DNA from: Emydura subglobosa
Lineage: Eukaryota > Chordata > Testudines > Chelidae
Direction of reading: 5' to 3'
DNA: 64,000 bases
NCBI GenBank assembly: GCA_007922225.1
Contig: ML679954.1
Location: forward strand, 24,697,003 to 24,761,002
The notes under the pieces were generated by a model that saw only the letters and a program-made list of their open reading frames with translations, made no database searches and was not told the origin of the DNA. Positions 11,301 to 24,300 of this stretch are shown in pieces (the stretch's first letter is position 1; every line of letters begins with the position of its first letter). Both the position numbers and the translations under genes were made by a program.

Positions 11301-13877
11301 AACTGCTTCTCATTTGAAAGCAAGAAAGCAAGATGGAAGAGGAGATGGTAGATCTCTCCTCACATGAAAGGAGAGAAAGGGATTCTGTCAGTGAAAAGGG
11401 AAATCTTAGAAGTGGAGGAAGGAGATAATCAGCAGCCACAATAGAAAACTTGAAAGAAATTTTAACTAATCTAAAAGCAGATCCATATTTTAAAATGAAT
11501 TTCCATATGTTAAAGAAGCTGGATGGTTAGCTCCAGAGGCTGACGTTTTCAACATGTCCTCAGACCCAGCTATGGACGTTATGAGACTTCCAACATCCCC
11601 TCATCCTATTTTGAAATGATCATTCATCCTACTTGCCCAATCAGCCCTTGGAATCTCTCCTGAGAGAGTCAACAAGGTGACCAATAAGAGCTAATTACAG
11701 CTGAGGTGGTTTTGTTTTGAGTCTGTTAACTCACAACACATAAGCCCATTATGACCAAGTTTGGCCAGATTTGATCTCAGGTATTGAGAAAAGACTTCAT
11801 ATTAGGGAAGGAAGAATTTGTGTGTTGCCAATTTCAAACATCTGTGGTTTGACTAAAATTTGAATGTTGCCGATTTCGTGTTTCTCTTATCAGAAACTGT
11901 GAAAAAGGAAGCAAGAATACACAGAAAAAATCCGAATTAAAATAGGGTGAAAATGAAGTTGCAAACTAGCACAGTGAAAAAAGAAATCTAGAGTGATTGA
12001 GCCAAAGGAGCAGAAAATGGAACAAAGAAAATATGTAATGTAGGAAACAGAGGGCCAGAGTGTAAGTCTATTGACATCAGTGGATCCAGTTGGATTTACA
12101 GCAGCAGAGTATGTCACCTAAATACTTTTATATACAGGAAACACAACTTGTGGCAATCTGATTTTGCAAGGATATTTCAAATCCTTACCACATGGCACAG
12201 GCTAACATTTACATGGAAAAAATAAGTTATAACTACTGATGCATCCTTGAAAGTGTAAGGATATTAATTAACAATATTAATTCTCATGGTAAAACAATAA
12301 ATAGTCAATTTGAATCAGCTTTGCAAACACCAGAAACCCCCAAAATAGTTCACAATATTTGTAAAAACTGGTACTGCTTAAGTTTTGCCCACCTAATTCT
12401 ATAACCCACTAGTAAGTTCATGAGAAGAGCTGGTTGAAATTTTCTGAAGTTTGATTTCTTAATTAAAATTTTCTTTGTAATTTCAAATTTTGATAGGAAA
12501 AAAAAGACTTAAAAAAATCACAAAATGTTCATCCCATTTTTTGATCTGCTGTACACATGAGCCATTCAGCCCTTCCACAGGGAGGTTCAAAAAGTTTATA
12601 CGATGATAGTTTACATGAGACTCCTTAGTGCCCAATCCCATATTTCTTTCAAAGTCCAAGAGTCATGTAGAAGTCCACTGAAGTTCTATATAAGAAATGT
12701 GGGATCAGATCTTAAATATAGTTATCAGATGAAAGAAAATGCTTTTTTACTGCCAGTAATACACTAGGATAGACACAGATCAGACCTGATTGAAGATTCA
12801 GAAACCTGTTCACTCTTTTTCATCTAGTTTATAATATAAATTGAAATATATTTAATTCCATAAGATACCATTATGATCTTCTAGTCCAATTTTTTTGCAT
12901 AATACAGGCCTTAGAAATTCACTCATTAATTCTGGAATTAAGCCCATCACTTCTAGTCCATCTAGAGAATACAAAATAGTACCATATCTAGTCTCCTGAC
13001 TGTCTGGACATAGAAAACCATGAAGCAACGTTAGTCTATAGAAGGAACTTTAAATCTAGCTCACAAAAGTGCCCTGATACAGAGGGAGGCAACTCTGACT
13101 GACAGATTAAAACCCTGCTTCTATTGTTCAGTCTCCAACAGGTTACTTACTGACAATTAAAAAGGTAAATCCAGGCAATCAAACTTGAAGCATGATACAT
13201 TGAAGATATCCATGGAAACCTGTGAAGGGTTTACAAGGGAAATCATCCACAGTCAGTGAGATAAGGACAGATAGAACATGCTGGATAAACATTCTGTACT
13301 TGCATCAGGTGCTGTCCACTACGGGCTGGATCAAAAGAGAAAGGGAAAGAATTTAGCTGATGCTTTTAGCATTGGATCAGGCCCTATTATTCAGTAGATA
13401 TATAAGTTCATAGCTAGTATGCAAATATCTGTTGTTATCCAGTACAAGTATTGTTTTAAAATTACTGTTTTTAAATCACCTCTTTCAAAGCGAATAATTA
13501 GGCTTGTTAGATAGGTCTGGTTGAATACATTCAATACAATATTGACCTTAAAATTATAATTGGACATTTTTAGTGTGACATATTTGTTGATATCATACTC
13601 ATTCTCTTAGGTCATCTAATTAGACACTGGTTGAGGTTCTCTTTCTATATGATATTTAAGTGCCTATGTGATCACTATGTCAGCCCTTCAGCCAGTGGTT
13701 TTTGAGTATAATTCTGAAGGTCTACTAATCAAGAACAATTTTTAGATCAAACATTTTTCCAACTTTTTTGCTTGCAAACTACTACTACTTATAATTCATA
13801 TGCTCTTTTAAATTAATTGTTCTGACTTGTTTTTCTTCTGTATTGTAGAATGCTTGTGATGTTTGCTAGTGCAAGTT
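8322..13877. other. Long unique non-coding stretch
   Basis: Over 5.5 kb without a recognisable gene or clear repeat. A fragment near 12052-12112 (GGGCCAGAGTGTAAGTC...GATTTACAGCAG) may be another decayed mini-palindrome. The short opposing frames at 10746-11265 have no recognisable motifs. It may be intronic or intergenic. Confidence 0.5.
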
Positions 13878-14530
13878 AATAAGAACATAAGAATGGCCAT
13901 ACTAGGTCAGACCAGTGGTCCATCTAGCCCAGTATCCTATTTTCTGACAGTGGCCACTGCCAGATGCTTTAGAAGGAACGAACAGAACTGAGCAATTATT
14001 GTGTGATGCATTCCCTTTCATCCAGTCCCAGCATCTTCTGCTAGATGCTTAGGGGCACCCAGAGCATGAAGTTGCATCCCTGACCATCTTGGCTAATAGC
14101 CATTGATGGACCTACCCTCCAGGAATTAATCTAATTCTTTTTTTAGCTGAGTTACATTTTTGGCCTTCAAAACATCCCTGCCAACATGTTCCACAGGTTG
14201 ACTTTATGTTGTGTGAAGTACTTCCTTTTGTTTATTTTAGAGCTGCTGGCTATTAATGTCATTGGGTGAACCCAGGTTCTTGTGTTATGTGAAGGGATAA
14301 ACAAGACTTTCTCCACACTGCTCATGATTTTATAGACCTCTGTCCTATGCCTCCTTAGTTGTCTCTTTTCCAAACGGAACAGTCGCAGTCTTTTAATCTC
14401 TCTTCATATGGAAGCTGTTTCATATCGCTAATATTTTTTGTTGCCCTTCTCTGTACCTTTTCCATTTTCTTTATTTTCTTCTGTACATAGACATTGATCT
14501 GGATGTTAGCATAAAGGGATGTAGAAAAAA
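13878..14530 (-). mobile_element. L3/CR1-like LINE 3' fragment, minus strand
   Basis: Read on the minus strand, two overlapping frames (14355-14579 and 14167-14373) encode MEKVQRRATKNI, QLPYEERLK, then EVYKIMSSVEKVLFIPSHNTR and KINKRKYFTQHKVNLWN. These match the C-terminal end of CR1/L3-clade reverse-transcriptase ORFs. The join near 14360 is a frameshift. The 3' end of the element is at 13878-13900, where the plus strand reads AAGAACATAAGAATGGCC followed by ATACTAGGTCAGACCAGTGG, a tail I recognise as abundant in turtle and crocodilian genomes. The element is 5'-truncated and inactive. Confidence 0.85.
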
Positions 14531-15328
14531 AGAATGGAGACTTGGTATGTAGCATAATGTATAGTAACATGTTCAGCACACTTGACTGAAGTTTGAGATG
14601 TGACTCCTGATTTATATTGGTGTAAGGGAAAGCAGAATCTGGCCTGGTGTCTGACCATATATCCTATCTGTAACCTAAACAAGTCCTTGTGTAAGTGCCA
14701 AGCATCTTGAACAGCACATGAATGTGTACACAGCAGAATGCCTCCTGTGCACAGGTTTTAATAAAAGAACCATGTTGAAGTGGGCTTTTTTTTTTTTTTT
14801 TGCTAATAGTATGTTCAAATCTGAGCTATGCATTTAATGAATAAAAGTCAGATTAGGTGGCCCTGTGAAGCGGTAGAGGGACTTATTACATTCCTTGTGG
14901 ATGCTGAAAGATGCAAGAGCCTCTTTGTACTTATTGTGTAATCTAAAATATTCAAAACGCTTGCCTTTATGGTTAGGTTATCCCAGCATTAGTTAACAAA
15001 TAAATAAAGGAAATGCAGCCTCCAAAGAAAGAAGCATGACCTATTTTCACACAAATGAAAATTCTAAATCATTCCTAATGGGCATGATTTGGGATGGATT
15101 TTATTTCTCTAGAACAAATTGTCAGGCAGAGGGAATCTGCTTTTTGAGAGCTTGTCTGAGCAGGCCTTTGTTGCGAAAAGCAGCAGACACAAAGTCATCT
15201 ACTCATCTTGCTTTCCTAGAGATTTGCCTGCACAGAGGTTTTCAATCAGTGCATAAGAATACTCCTGTTTTCCATATAAGGACAAAAATAGGAATAGTAT
15301 GTCCTTAAGCTTATTTGTGGTTCCTAAA
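14531..15328. other. Unique sequence with a poly-T run
   Basis: No gene. A run of 16 T lies at 14786-14801. It could be the A-tail of a minus-strand retroposed sequence, but I found no body for one. Confidence 0.5.
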
Positions 15329-15419
15329 GGGCCCAATTCTGCCCTCCAATATGCACACAACACTCCCGCCGTCTGCTCTGGGACTTTCACAAGTGTATTT
15401 GAGGACAGAATTGGACCCA
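15329..15419. repeat. Mini-palindrome (GGGCCCAATTCTG ends), 91 bp
   Basis: The left arm GGGCCCAATTCTGCCCTCCA pairs with the right arm: the reverse complement of the sequence ending at 15420 begins TTGGGTCCAATTCTGTCCTC. About 20 arm bases match with few mismatches. This is one of the clearest members of the short inverted-repeat family scattered through the window. Probably a decayed MITE. No target duplication is clear. Confidence 0.7.
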
Positions 15420-17286
15420 AGGCATCCATTTCAAATTATTGGTGCTTTAAAACTTATCCAGTCCCTTTCAGAAGAAGTAAATAAGGAAATCCTTAACTAA
15501 AATTCTGTGCCATACTTTCGTGAAATGTTAAGCGAAATGTAAATCATAGGTTTGTAACATCTGAAAAATAACCAAGAAAACATGATTTTAGGAGAATTAT
15601 AATTAAGTGTAAATAATGTATGTTCAGAGTGCTATGACAATAATGGACTTTCTTAGGAAGATGAAATTTTGACACTGTAATCCAGTTCTTAAATGCAGCA
15701 TTTACAGAGATGGCAGAGAATATTTTCCACAGGACTCTTATTAGGCTAAGTTATTCGGTTTTCTATACACAAGACATAGGGAAATAATTATACTGTAATT
15801 ATTTATGCTTGATCATTTTCAGGACAAATCTGTTCCTTTATAATGTGAAAATGTGCTTGGTCTCTTGTTGTTACCCGCTAACTGAGTGCATGGGTAAAGA
15901 AACTGGGGAGAAGTGGTTGATATTTATAAGTAGAAGATGTAAACACTCTCTCTTTTCACAATGCATCAGTGTAAAAGTCACAGACTGGATGGGAAGGAGT
16001 GCCTTCAGACCTCGTATTGTGCTAATTAATTTTCTATGCCTTTTTTCTGACAGGCCTCAAGACACGTATTTTGGTATTTTACACACAATATGGAAAAAGA
16101 CTAAAGTGATTTTAAATCAACACCAGGAGATGGGCTGTTTTAAGATAGACATCAAATGGGCTAGAACATGTATGAGAATAAGTATTCATTGTCCTGGGTA
16201 ACCTGTAGCAGCTGAAATGTTCAAAAATGATGTGCGGGAAAAAAATAGTGTCAAATTGTTTTATTTTGTGACATTGTACTTTTTGGCTAAGGGATGTGGA
16301 TGCCCATTCCCATCTATTTTATATGGAAATTGGGCATGAAGGTCTTATCCTCTTAGTTTGTCTTTTTTGTACAGTTCAGCTCTGTGCCAGTGGCTGGGTG
16401 ATAACATTTCAGAGGAAATAAGAAGAAATATTGACATACAACATACTATAGTAGTTAAGAGGAAAACGTCATTAGAGGTGAGAAGTGGTATGGGATATTG
16501 GTTCCTTTGGGATTGGTAATAGGATATGAAGCCTCTAATGGCTAGGTCACTGCTTCTCCTCTAGCAGGCTGGCAGTGGCTGAAATTCATCATTGCCATCT
16601 GGCTACTGTTTGATGGCCTTTTGTGAAATGAATTGGGTTGTCTAAATACAATTTACAGTACCCAAAAGTCCACATCACACAAAGTCAGCATGATGGTTGG
16701 TACTTGTCTACACACTGATAATCTCACCAGAGACCCAAGGATAGAATGAGTATATAGTCTCAACAATGCTCTCACACCTAGAGGTACTCATGCAGAAAGC
16801 CATTCATGCACATTGGGCTAGTGGTGTGGGAAAGCTTGCACCTCTGCTATTTGGTTGTGTGTGTTATATGGATCAGTGCAGAACTTCAGTCTTCATGGCT
16901 GACATACTAGCTTTGTTTATTTATTTTTGGACAGAGAGAACTAAAAGTTTGGCCATTTTGTGGATTTTTACCGTTTTATTTAGTTCTTACCTAAGCCAAG
17001 CTCTCACTGAAGTCAAGCAAGCTACTGAAGCCTGAGTAAGGACGGAAGACTAAATTTATCTGTGAGAAGGCTAGTACAAAGCCTGTGGAGTTCTTAAGTC
17101 CCATTTAAGATTTTAAAATAGGCTTTAAGTGCATAGCTTTTTTGCTGACCCTCAAAGAGGAGTGAATTTCACCATATGTGAAAGGTAAGTAAGGAATAAA
17201 TAAAATGTGAGTAACAACTAAATAAGTAAATGAGAATGAGTAAATAAGCAATGAAGTCCTCCCCCTTGAAACCTAAGTAAAACTAA
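15420..17286. other. Unique non-coding sequence
   Basis: No gene recognised. The 130-residue frame at 15809-16201 has no motif I know, is isolated and shows no exon-like context. A degenerate TAAA/GTAA-rich tract lies at about 17190-17255. Confidence 0.5.
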
Positions 17287-17386
17287 GACCCAGATTCAGG
17301 GTAAGTAGGCATATGTCTCACTTCTAGCATGTGAGTAGTCCCAATTAAATCAAATGTGCGTTAGTACCATTCCAAATCAAGGCCCA
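17287..17386. repeat. Mini-palindrome, decayed
   Basis: The left end GACCCAGATTCAGGGTAAGT is mirrored by CCAAATCAAGGCCC at the right end, with the body between only weakly paired. It is consistent with the GGGCCAAATT-ended family. Confidence 0.4.
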
Positions 17387-18115
17387 AAAAGGATATTAGG
17401 TTTTGGGCCAATTTTAAATATTTCTTATTTGTACTGTATATTTAAATATTAGTTTGATTTTTCAGTACAAGAATCTGCTGTAGAGAATACCAGTAATGTC
17501 TGAAAGAACAGCTATATTCTTGTTATTGTGAAAAACATTATTTTTACTATAGGGCCACACACAATAGACAGACACAAGTATCATTCATGAAATACAGATT
17601 TTTCTGCAAGAAAACACCTAAAATATCCCACCTTCAAAAAACTTATTTTTCTTTTGAACAAAATAACGTTCTGGAGCACTTGCCAAAAGTTCTGGAAGTC
17701 TGCCAATAAATATGAAAAGCCATTTCTCTGAAGATTAGTTCCTCAGGAAAGTAATAATGGATCTGCACAAGCTAAAATCTCAAATGTTATATGTACTGTA
17801 ATACAAGGCTAGCCCTTTTATATATGGTCTGTTTTTTTTTTCTTTTCCATTAATAAATACAAAAATATACTCCTTTTTTCAAAATACCACTCTATAGAGT
17901 TGGCAACTAAGCGACTCTTCCCAGGAGAGTGCTCTGTCTCAGGAAGGTATATATATTAGATACGTTATTAAACAAAAGAGTGTAAGTTCCTATATGTTCA
18001 CATGCTTGTTTGAAACTTACCCAGATGTACTGAGATCTTTTCTCCTCTCTTATTTCCCATCTGTTTTGTACCCCCCTACCCCCAATTTCCAACTCACCAG
18101 GTTCTTCCTACGCTT
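17387..18115. other. Unique non-coding sequence
   Basis: AT-rich sequence with no gene or clear repeat. Confidence 0.5.
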
Positions 18116-18362
18116 AGGCTACATCTACACTACCAGTTAGAGGTATCATTCTCCTGCTCCTGCTCATGCACACATACTTTCACTAGCTCTCACTGGGAGG
18201 TAGCATGGATATCAGCAGTGAAGGCATGGCTGAGTACGCATTAATTGGTTTCATGTGTGCCTCCACCCTAGCTACTCCGGCTACACTGCTATTTATACCA
18301 TCTTGTTTACATGTACACAAGCAGAATAATTACACCCCTAACCCATAGTATATATGTAGCCT
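18116..18362. mobile_element. MITE with AGGCTACATCTACACT terminal inverted repeats
   Basis: The left arm begins AGGCTACATCTACACTA. The reverse complement of the right end begins AAGGCTACATATATACTATG, and the pairing continues (GGTATCATTCTCCTGCT against GGTGTAATTATTCTGCT) for about 45 bases. Total length is 247 bp with no open frame, so this is a non-autonomous DNA transposon. The flanking trinucleotides TTA and TTG would fit an imperfect PIF/Harbinger-type duplication, but this is not certain. Confidence 0.7.
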
Positions 18363-19822
18363 TGTTTTTTCTCACAATGACTTTCAGTATGGTCTCTGAA
18401 CCAACTATACTACATCTCTCATTCCGGTACAAACCTACTAGCCCATTCCCAATGGTTCCCATTCTCTTTTCCTTTCAATACTTTTATTTTTTAATTTTCT
18501 GTACCACCCCTTGTAACTTAGCCAACTAAGGCATGTCTTCCACTCCACCATCTTTACTAATATTTGATTAAATGGATTGGGCAATATAAAACTGCAGTAT
18601 CTGCTTGTGTCCGGCCAACTGCTCTCATCATATGCTTTTATGCTGTCCGGGACTTTCCCAGGTGTGCCATGCCAAGTGTGTAACAACTATTTCTGGGGAA
18701 GCTCAAATGAGATTATGAGCCTGTAGCTAGATCAGCTGAGACTGTCAGATCTGCTACAACCACCACTGGATTTATCAGGGAAAAAATGGAGCTTTGATTA
18801 GCATAATGAAACTTGGCTGTAGTTGTGGGATACTTATGTAAATCTTCAGAAAGTTTTGGCTGAATTTGGAGGCTGGAGTTTGAGACTTTATCCATTAATT
18901 TATCAGTTTATCCATCCCTAATAAATATTAGTTTACTAATCAGCTATATGGAGTGGAATTCTGTAGAAGGAGGAAGGAAGGAAAATAAGTGTTACTAATT
19001 TATTAAAACATGTAACATTAAAGATATAAAATATACACATCACGTTTAGAAGAGGACCAAATTCTGTGCCATAAGGAAAAGGTTTGAGATGACTTGGATT
19101 ACACCTGCAATGATGTCAAGGCCATACAATACTATTTCTTTGTGCATACATTATCTAGAGTAGATACATCTACATGGACTCAGCAATAACACATAGGTAA
19201 ATATATGACAGGCAAAATAAACAACATAAAATCACTTATATAAACAAAGAATCAAGAGGAAAAATAATATCTCAGAAAATTACGAAGAGCACTACTCAAT
19301 ACCTATGGAGAGCGGCTAAAAAGAAAAACAAAAACAAAAAAAAGAAAGAAAGAAATCCAGTGTAATTTACCTCCCTGACTAGAATTTTTAAAAAATCAAA
19401 AATAAAAACTTTAAATGGACACAGTAGTATTGGATAAAAAGCTATGAGTACTTGTGTCTAAGCCACATAAAATGTTGCAAAAAGAAGCCCAGTCTGTTTG
19501 AACATCTGGCATTTCTTCATTTTCATGTAAAGAACACTCATGGATATTGTACCAGTGAATTACATTCATGACAATATCACATTTCCATATTAAAAAAAAA
19601 ATAAACTACTTAGCAGCCATAATGACTCACAGAATACATAGTTTGCTATGCTTGTCCAACATAATGAGACAGCAAAGTATTTAAAAAAAAACAACCAAGT
19701 GATATAGAAGCCTATGTCCCTTTTTTGAAAGTGACTTAGACACTTACAAGCTTAAGTTTCACGGAAAGTCAATTGGTGTTTAGTGTTAAGTGCTTTTAAA
19801 AATTTTACCCTAAATGATTTAG
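18363..19822. other. Unique non-coding sequence
   Basis: No gene. An A-rich low-complexity tract with GAAA units lies at 19318-19357. Confidence 0.5.
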
Positions 19823-19908
19823 TGCCAAATCCTCAAGTGGTGTAAATTGGCATAGTTCCATTGACTTCCATAGAGCAATGAAAATTTACACCAGTTAAGG
19901 AAATATCC
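19823..19908. repeat. Mini-palindrome with TGGTGTAAATTGG arms
   Basis: The left arm TGCCAAATCCTCAAGTGGTGTAAATT pairs with the right arm, whose reverse complement reads GATATTTCCTTAACTGGTGTAAATT. The centre (CCATTGACTTCCATAG) is itself partly self-complementary. It is a member of the short palindrome family. Confidence 0.65.
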
Positions 19909-20825
19909 CTGAAATTTGTAAGCAAATTTGTTACTGTAAGACCAAACACCCATTGCCTTCAATAGGGTTAGATTTGGGACCGACATCTGGTAATATTTAA
20001 AGTTCTAAAAAACATTTGCAATTAAACCCCAAAATTTGTTATGAAGTCTAAAATCAGATCAGATTCACTTAAAGATATTGTAGAACCTTTAATATGAATG
20101 GGGGCCAATTTCTGAATAACTTTTGGTTCATTTCCAACGAAATCTAGTATAATTTATGGTTTCAGCTGTAAACCATAAGAAAATCACATTTTTACGTTGA
20201 TTTGCCATGTCATCAGGTGAAATTCAGTGGTTTGGAATTGAATAACCTTTCCTTTCAGGTTTCGATTTCATTCTAACCAAAAATTCAAAGCAGAACTCTG
20301 CAGATGTGTGAATCCACGTGAAACAAAAAGGAAGATAAAGTTTGCATGAACCACAGTGAAATCAAACCAGATCACTAAGTATGACATGGCTGTGCCAGTA
20401 AACTCTTTTCCAGAAGGATTTTATGTTGGGGCTTTGCAACAGTAAAGGCAAAGTACCTCTGCTGCTGTGACATTTGCAGCCTACAACCAATGAAAAGAGA
20501 CTCTTTTGGTGCAGCTATATTGGTGAAGAAACACACTAAGTATAATACATTAATTTCACTATTCTCATAATTCTCACACAAACATGTGCTTAACTTTAAG
20601 CTTGTTAGTCATTCCATTCAATTCATCGGGACTATTCATATGCTTAAAATTAATCATGTGCTTAACTGGGGTCTAAGCCCATTTTTTTCTGAAAAGCAAG
20701 TGTATTTGGAGGCATTTAGATTTTCATTTTTTCCCCTTCTTGCAGAGAGAAATCATGCAGGTTTCTCATTGATTCCTATTTGGCTAAATGCTACCTAATT
20801 CTTTTCTCACTGTGATAGCCTCTAT
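19909..20825. other. Unique non-coding sequence
   Basis: A tiny palindrome-like fragment (about 19938-19982, ATTGCCTTCAATAGGG) may be a further decayed copy. No gene is seen. Confidence 0.45.
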
Positions 20826-20909
20826 GGGCCAAATTGTGCCCTCATTTATGTGTGTCATACCACTGACTTCATTGGAGGAAGGAACTAAATGAAGAGAGAA
20901 TTTGACCCT
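20826..20909. repeat. Mini-palindrome (GGGCCAAATTGTG ends), 84 bp
   Basis: The left arm GGGCCAAATTGTGCCCTCAT pairs with the right arm, whose reverse complement reads AGGGTCAAATTCTCTCTTCAT. The arms match over about 20 bases. Same family as the copy at 15329. Confidence 0.7.
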
Positions 20910-21202
20910 ATCTACCTCTCTATAAATCTACACGAATAAGGGCTTTGCTGCTTGAAAAGCTCATTATTACAAGTTAGGTTACAGACAAACATTAAAGGCT
21001 AAGATAAATTACATTTTTAAAATATCTTTTCTTCCTTACGTATCATAGACCTGAAAGAGTAATATCGTCCACCACAATAATTATCCAAGTCAAGTATTGA
21101 CTGTAATACTCCATCATAGCATTAGGAATTCTGTGCTTTAGGAAGTGTCTTATTTTAGAATAAGCTATAAAAACAATGTCCTTACTATAGTTATTAAAGT
21201 GA

Positions 21203-21308
21203 GGCAGTATGGTCCAGTGGTTATGCAATGATGACCTAGATAATCCCGTTTCTAACCCTGACTCTGCAACAGCCTTTTTCCTGTGACCTTGGACAAGTCA
21301 CTTGATTT
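21203..21308 (+). repeat. MIR/CORE-SINE copy, plus strand
   Basis: The sequence GGCAGTATGGTCCAGTGGTTATGC matches the tRNA-derived head of MIR-like SINEs. It is followed by a degenerate B box (GTTTCTAACCC at 21248-21258), then GACTCTGCAAC and CTGTGACCTTGGACAAGTCACTTGA, the highly recognisable MIR core. Old and 3'-truncated. Confidence 0.85.
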
Positions 21309-24300
21309 ATGATTTATTAACTGTTACTAAGGATCACAGGACTCCCACAACATTTGAGGTGACTTCATTTCCTACAAAATTCCAACTCAGAGAGCCACAT
21401 TCTGCCTACTGGTACCTAGATATCGTGTGTTGTTTCAGCTGAATATATTATTCCTCAATTCTCCTGGGGCTGGAGGGGAAGATTCTTGTACTAGTAATTC
21501 AGAAAGATAGCCATGTTCCTACCACAGTAGTATGCGGAAGTAATTCCTGTACATTAGGTCAGTAAAGCCCATTTGGATCCTTTAGGATGGAAGGTACCAT
21601 GTAAATGTTACATATTAATATTATGATCACATATAGTTTATAGATACACTCCTTAGCTGGCAACTCCTCCCTTCCTCAGTTTATGACTGCAGTGCACCTA
21701 ATCAGTCAGCTGCTCACTCATTGCAGAATGCCCTTGAAGGGTACATAACCTCACCACACATATACCAGGCTCACAACGAAAGAAAAATACACACATACAA
21801 AAATGATAAAATCTTCACCTGACATTAGAATTTGTAGGTATCTATGGATGATCAAGGTAAGTTGTGCTTCTGAAAAGGAAGGGAAGCAGTCTATTTGCCA
21901 GACATTATTGAAAGAATCTAATCAGGACACTGACACTATCATCACGTGCTTGCAGCAATGAATCTAGGAAGACCCACACTCGGATCACTTTGACAATGGC
22001 TAGGCCAACACGCTCAATAAACAGACTTTGCACTTTCCCTTGCAGATCAGCCTCACATCCACCTCCATTCTACTGGCTTCTATCCAGAACCCAATTTTCA
22101 CCAGAGATTGGGTGAAGCTAGCAATGGCCATCTCTGCCAGGAAGTAAAGACAGTGAGGTGGGAGTCCTCACTTTACTTATGACACTGCCACCTCTCAGTG
22201 TCTCCCAGTAGTTTCAGAGATATTGAAGGCTCACCAGACTGAGCCCAGTGGGGCCACACTGCTAACAGCCCTTTTGGAGGAGGAGCAGACACCCATCACT
22301 ACCACTCTGTTTTAGGCAGGCTAATTGTTATGTTAGTATCACTTCATGAGCAATAGCTGATGATCGAGGCATATCAGCAAAATCTTTGTCCATTGCCCTG
22401 AGGGGATAGCTGAACACAATGATTAGTGCTGTTTCTATACCATGGCCTGACTGGATGGGGAACTGGCTCCATGTCAAGTAAAAGAAGCCCTGGATGAGCC
22501 GCGTTCTTAATAGAGCTGGTAGGAAAATGGCATGAATCTCTCTCTCTCTCTGAGACAGACAGACAGACAGACTCCCTGTGAAAATTTGTCCCCATTTTTT
22601 TTTGTTTTTTTTTAACTTAAACAAAAAACACGCCACTTCCACACATCTTTAATTCCTAGTCAGAACTGCATCATCAGGCTGAGAGCAGCACTCATGATGT
22701 TTGGCATGAAGTATTGTGGGTTCAGTGCCAACCTTGGGTAAATTTTAAATATTTTATTTAAATATACAAACAAGGTGGGGCAAGCAGGTTTTCCACCCTC
22801 TCCTACATCAGGGGATAGAAACAGGTGTATTCACAGGGAAGCAGAAAGGCCAGATGTCATAACAGCAGCACTACCAGCCTCACACCTGTTTCACGGAGTA
22901 TATATTGGGTATAACTATTACAGAACTCCCTGGATTATAGATACAGCCCTGCTAATATTAAGATTCAATAAACAGCATACCCTTCAGACGTAATATGACT
23001 GCTGTTAGATATGATCTGGGATTCTGACAAGATTGAATACTTCTGGGAAGAGAAAATTGAAAGAATCCACTTAGTGTAAGAATGTACTCCCCCACGTGAC
23101 CCAGATCTATTTATTCTAGGGAATCTCTCTACAGTGAAATGATCTGAGCTGAGGTGATGAAAGATGGCTGCTGAGAGGGGTAATGATAGCCAAGAAGCTA
23201 ATTTTACCAAGATGGAATTCTTCTTGCATACATAAAATAATAGATAATAAATGACTTGGCAGCTATGGAAATAATATCTGTTCAGATAAGCTAAAGACGT
23301 AATACAGTGTGGTCTCCTTTCATACATATCCCTGAATACTAAATTCAAGGGTATATTCATCCACTTTCATTCATATAAAGAATTATCTTTAATAATCTTA
23401 AATCATGAGATAGAACAAACATAATGTAGATTGGGACTATTTTAAATTAACAGCATTTCTCATTTTGTGTATATTTTCACAACATCAGAGAAATCAGAGA
23501 TGCAACAGAATTCTTAAGTTGAGGGGTCAAATTCAGGGGAAAAGCTAGCAGAATCCCTCCAAACTCCACCAACAAAATAAGCTCCACCCGCCAACGAGAC
23601 ACCACTTTCAGCAGATTGTGTAGTTATTCAAAATATGTTCTTGCATACACTCTAGGTTCCAGGGACTCTTAGAACCCGGCTTCCCTTCAGGAAAGGCCAA
23701 CTGCCACAGTAGGCTCCTTGAGCATTTAGTTAAGTCATTTCTCCATCTCCTTGCCATTATAATGTGGTTCGTGTACTGCATTCTTTACTGCTCAGGCCCT
23801 CACACCACACTGAATAATGAAATCTCAGTGTGTAGTGTCTTAAAGTGACTACTGCAACTCTTATTAGTTATGGATTAAAAGAACTAGGGGTAGAACTGCC
23901 AGGGGGCTTCTCCCCATATAATCTTCCCAGCAAGTCCAGTGCAGTTCACAAAATGGCCATAAAGGCACAGCAATTCTTAAGGAGGCTACTGATATCTTCC
24001 TCCAGTTAAATCCACCCAGGGATCAGGACCAGAAAAGGCCCAGTTCTTTCCTTCCTTTTCCTGCATGGGGGATCATGGTTGAGATGAGAGGTGCCTCTTT
24101 GTGCACCAGATCCTTCCCCTCTCCACAGAATGCAATGCAAGTCTCTAGCCAGATACCACCCATCTAGTGCCTGTGAAGGAAGTAACAAATCTGGCTCCAT
24201 TGCTACCTCAATTAACCTGCATTGGATACCTGTCACTCAGTTGTGACAATTAACTCCTCAGGATAATGTCCCCGCTTCTCCCAACAAAGCCAAACCTCCA

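Noticed and set aside
15809..16201. 130-residue plus-strand frame
   Set aside because: No motif I recognise and no sign of splice-site or conservation context; length is within chance for 64 kb read in six frames.
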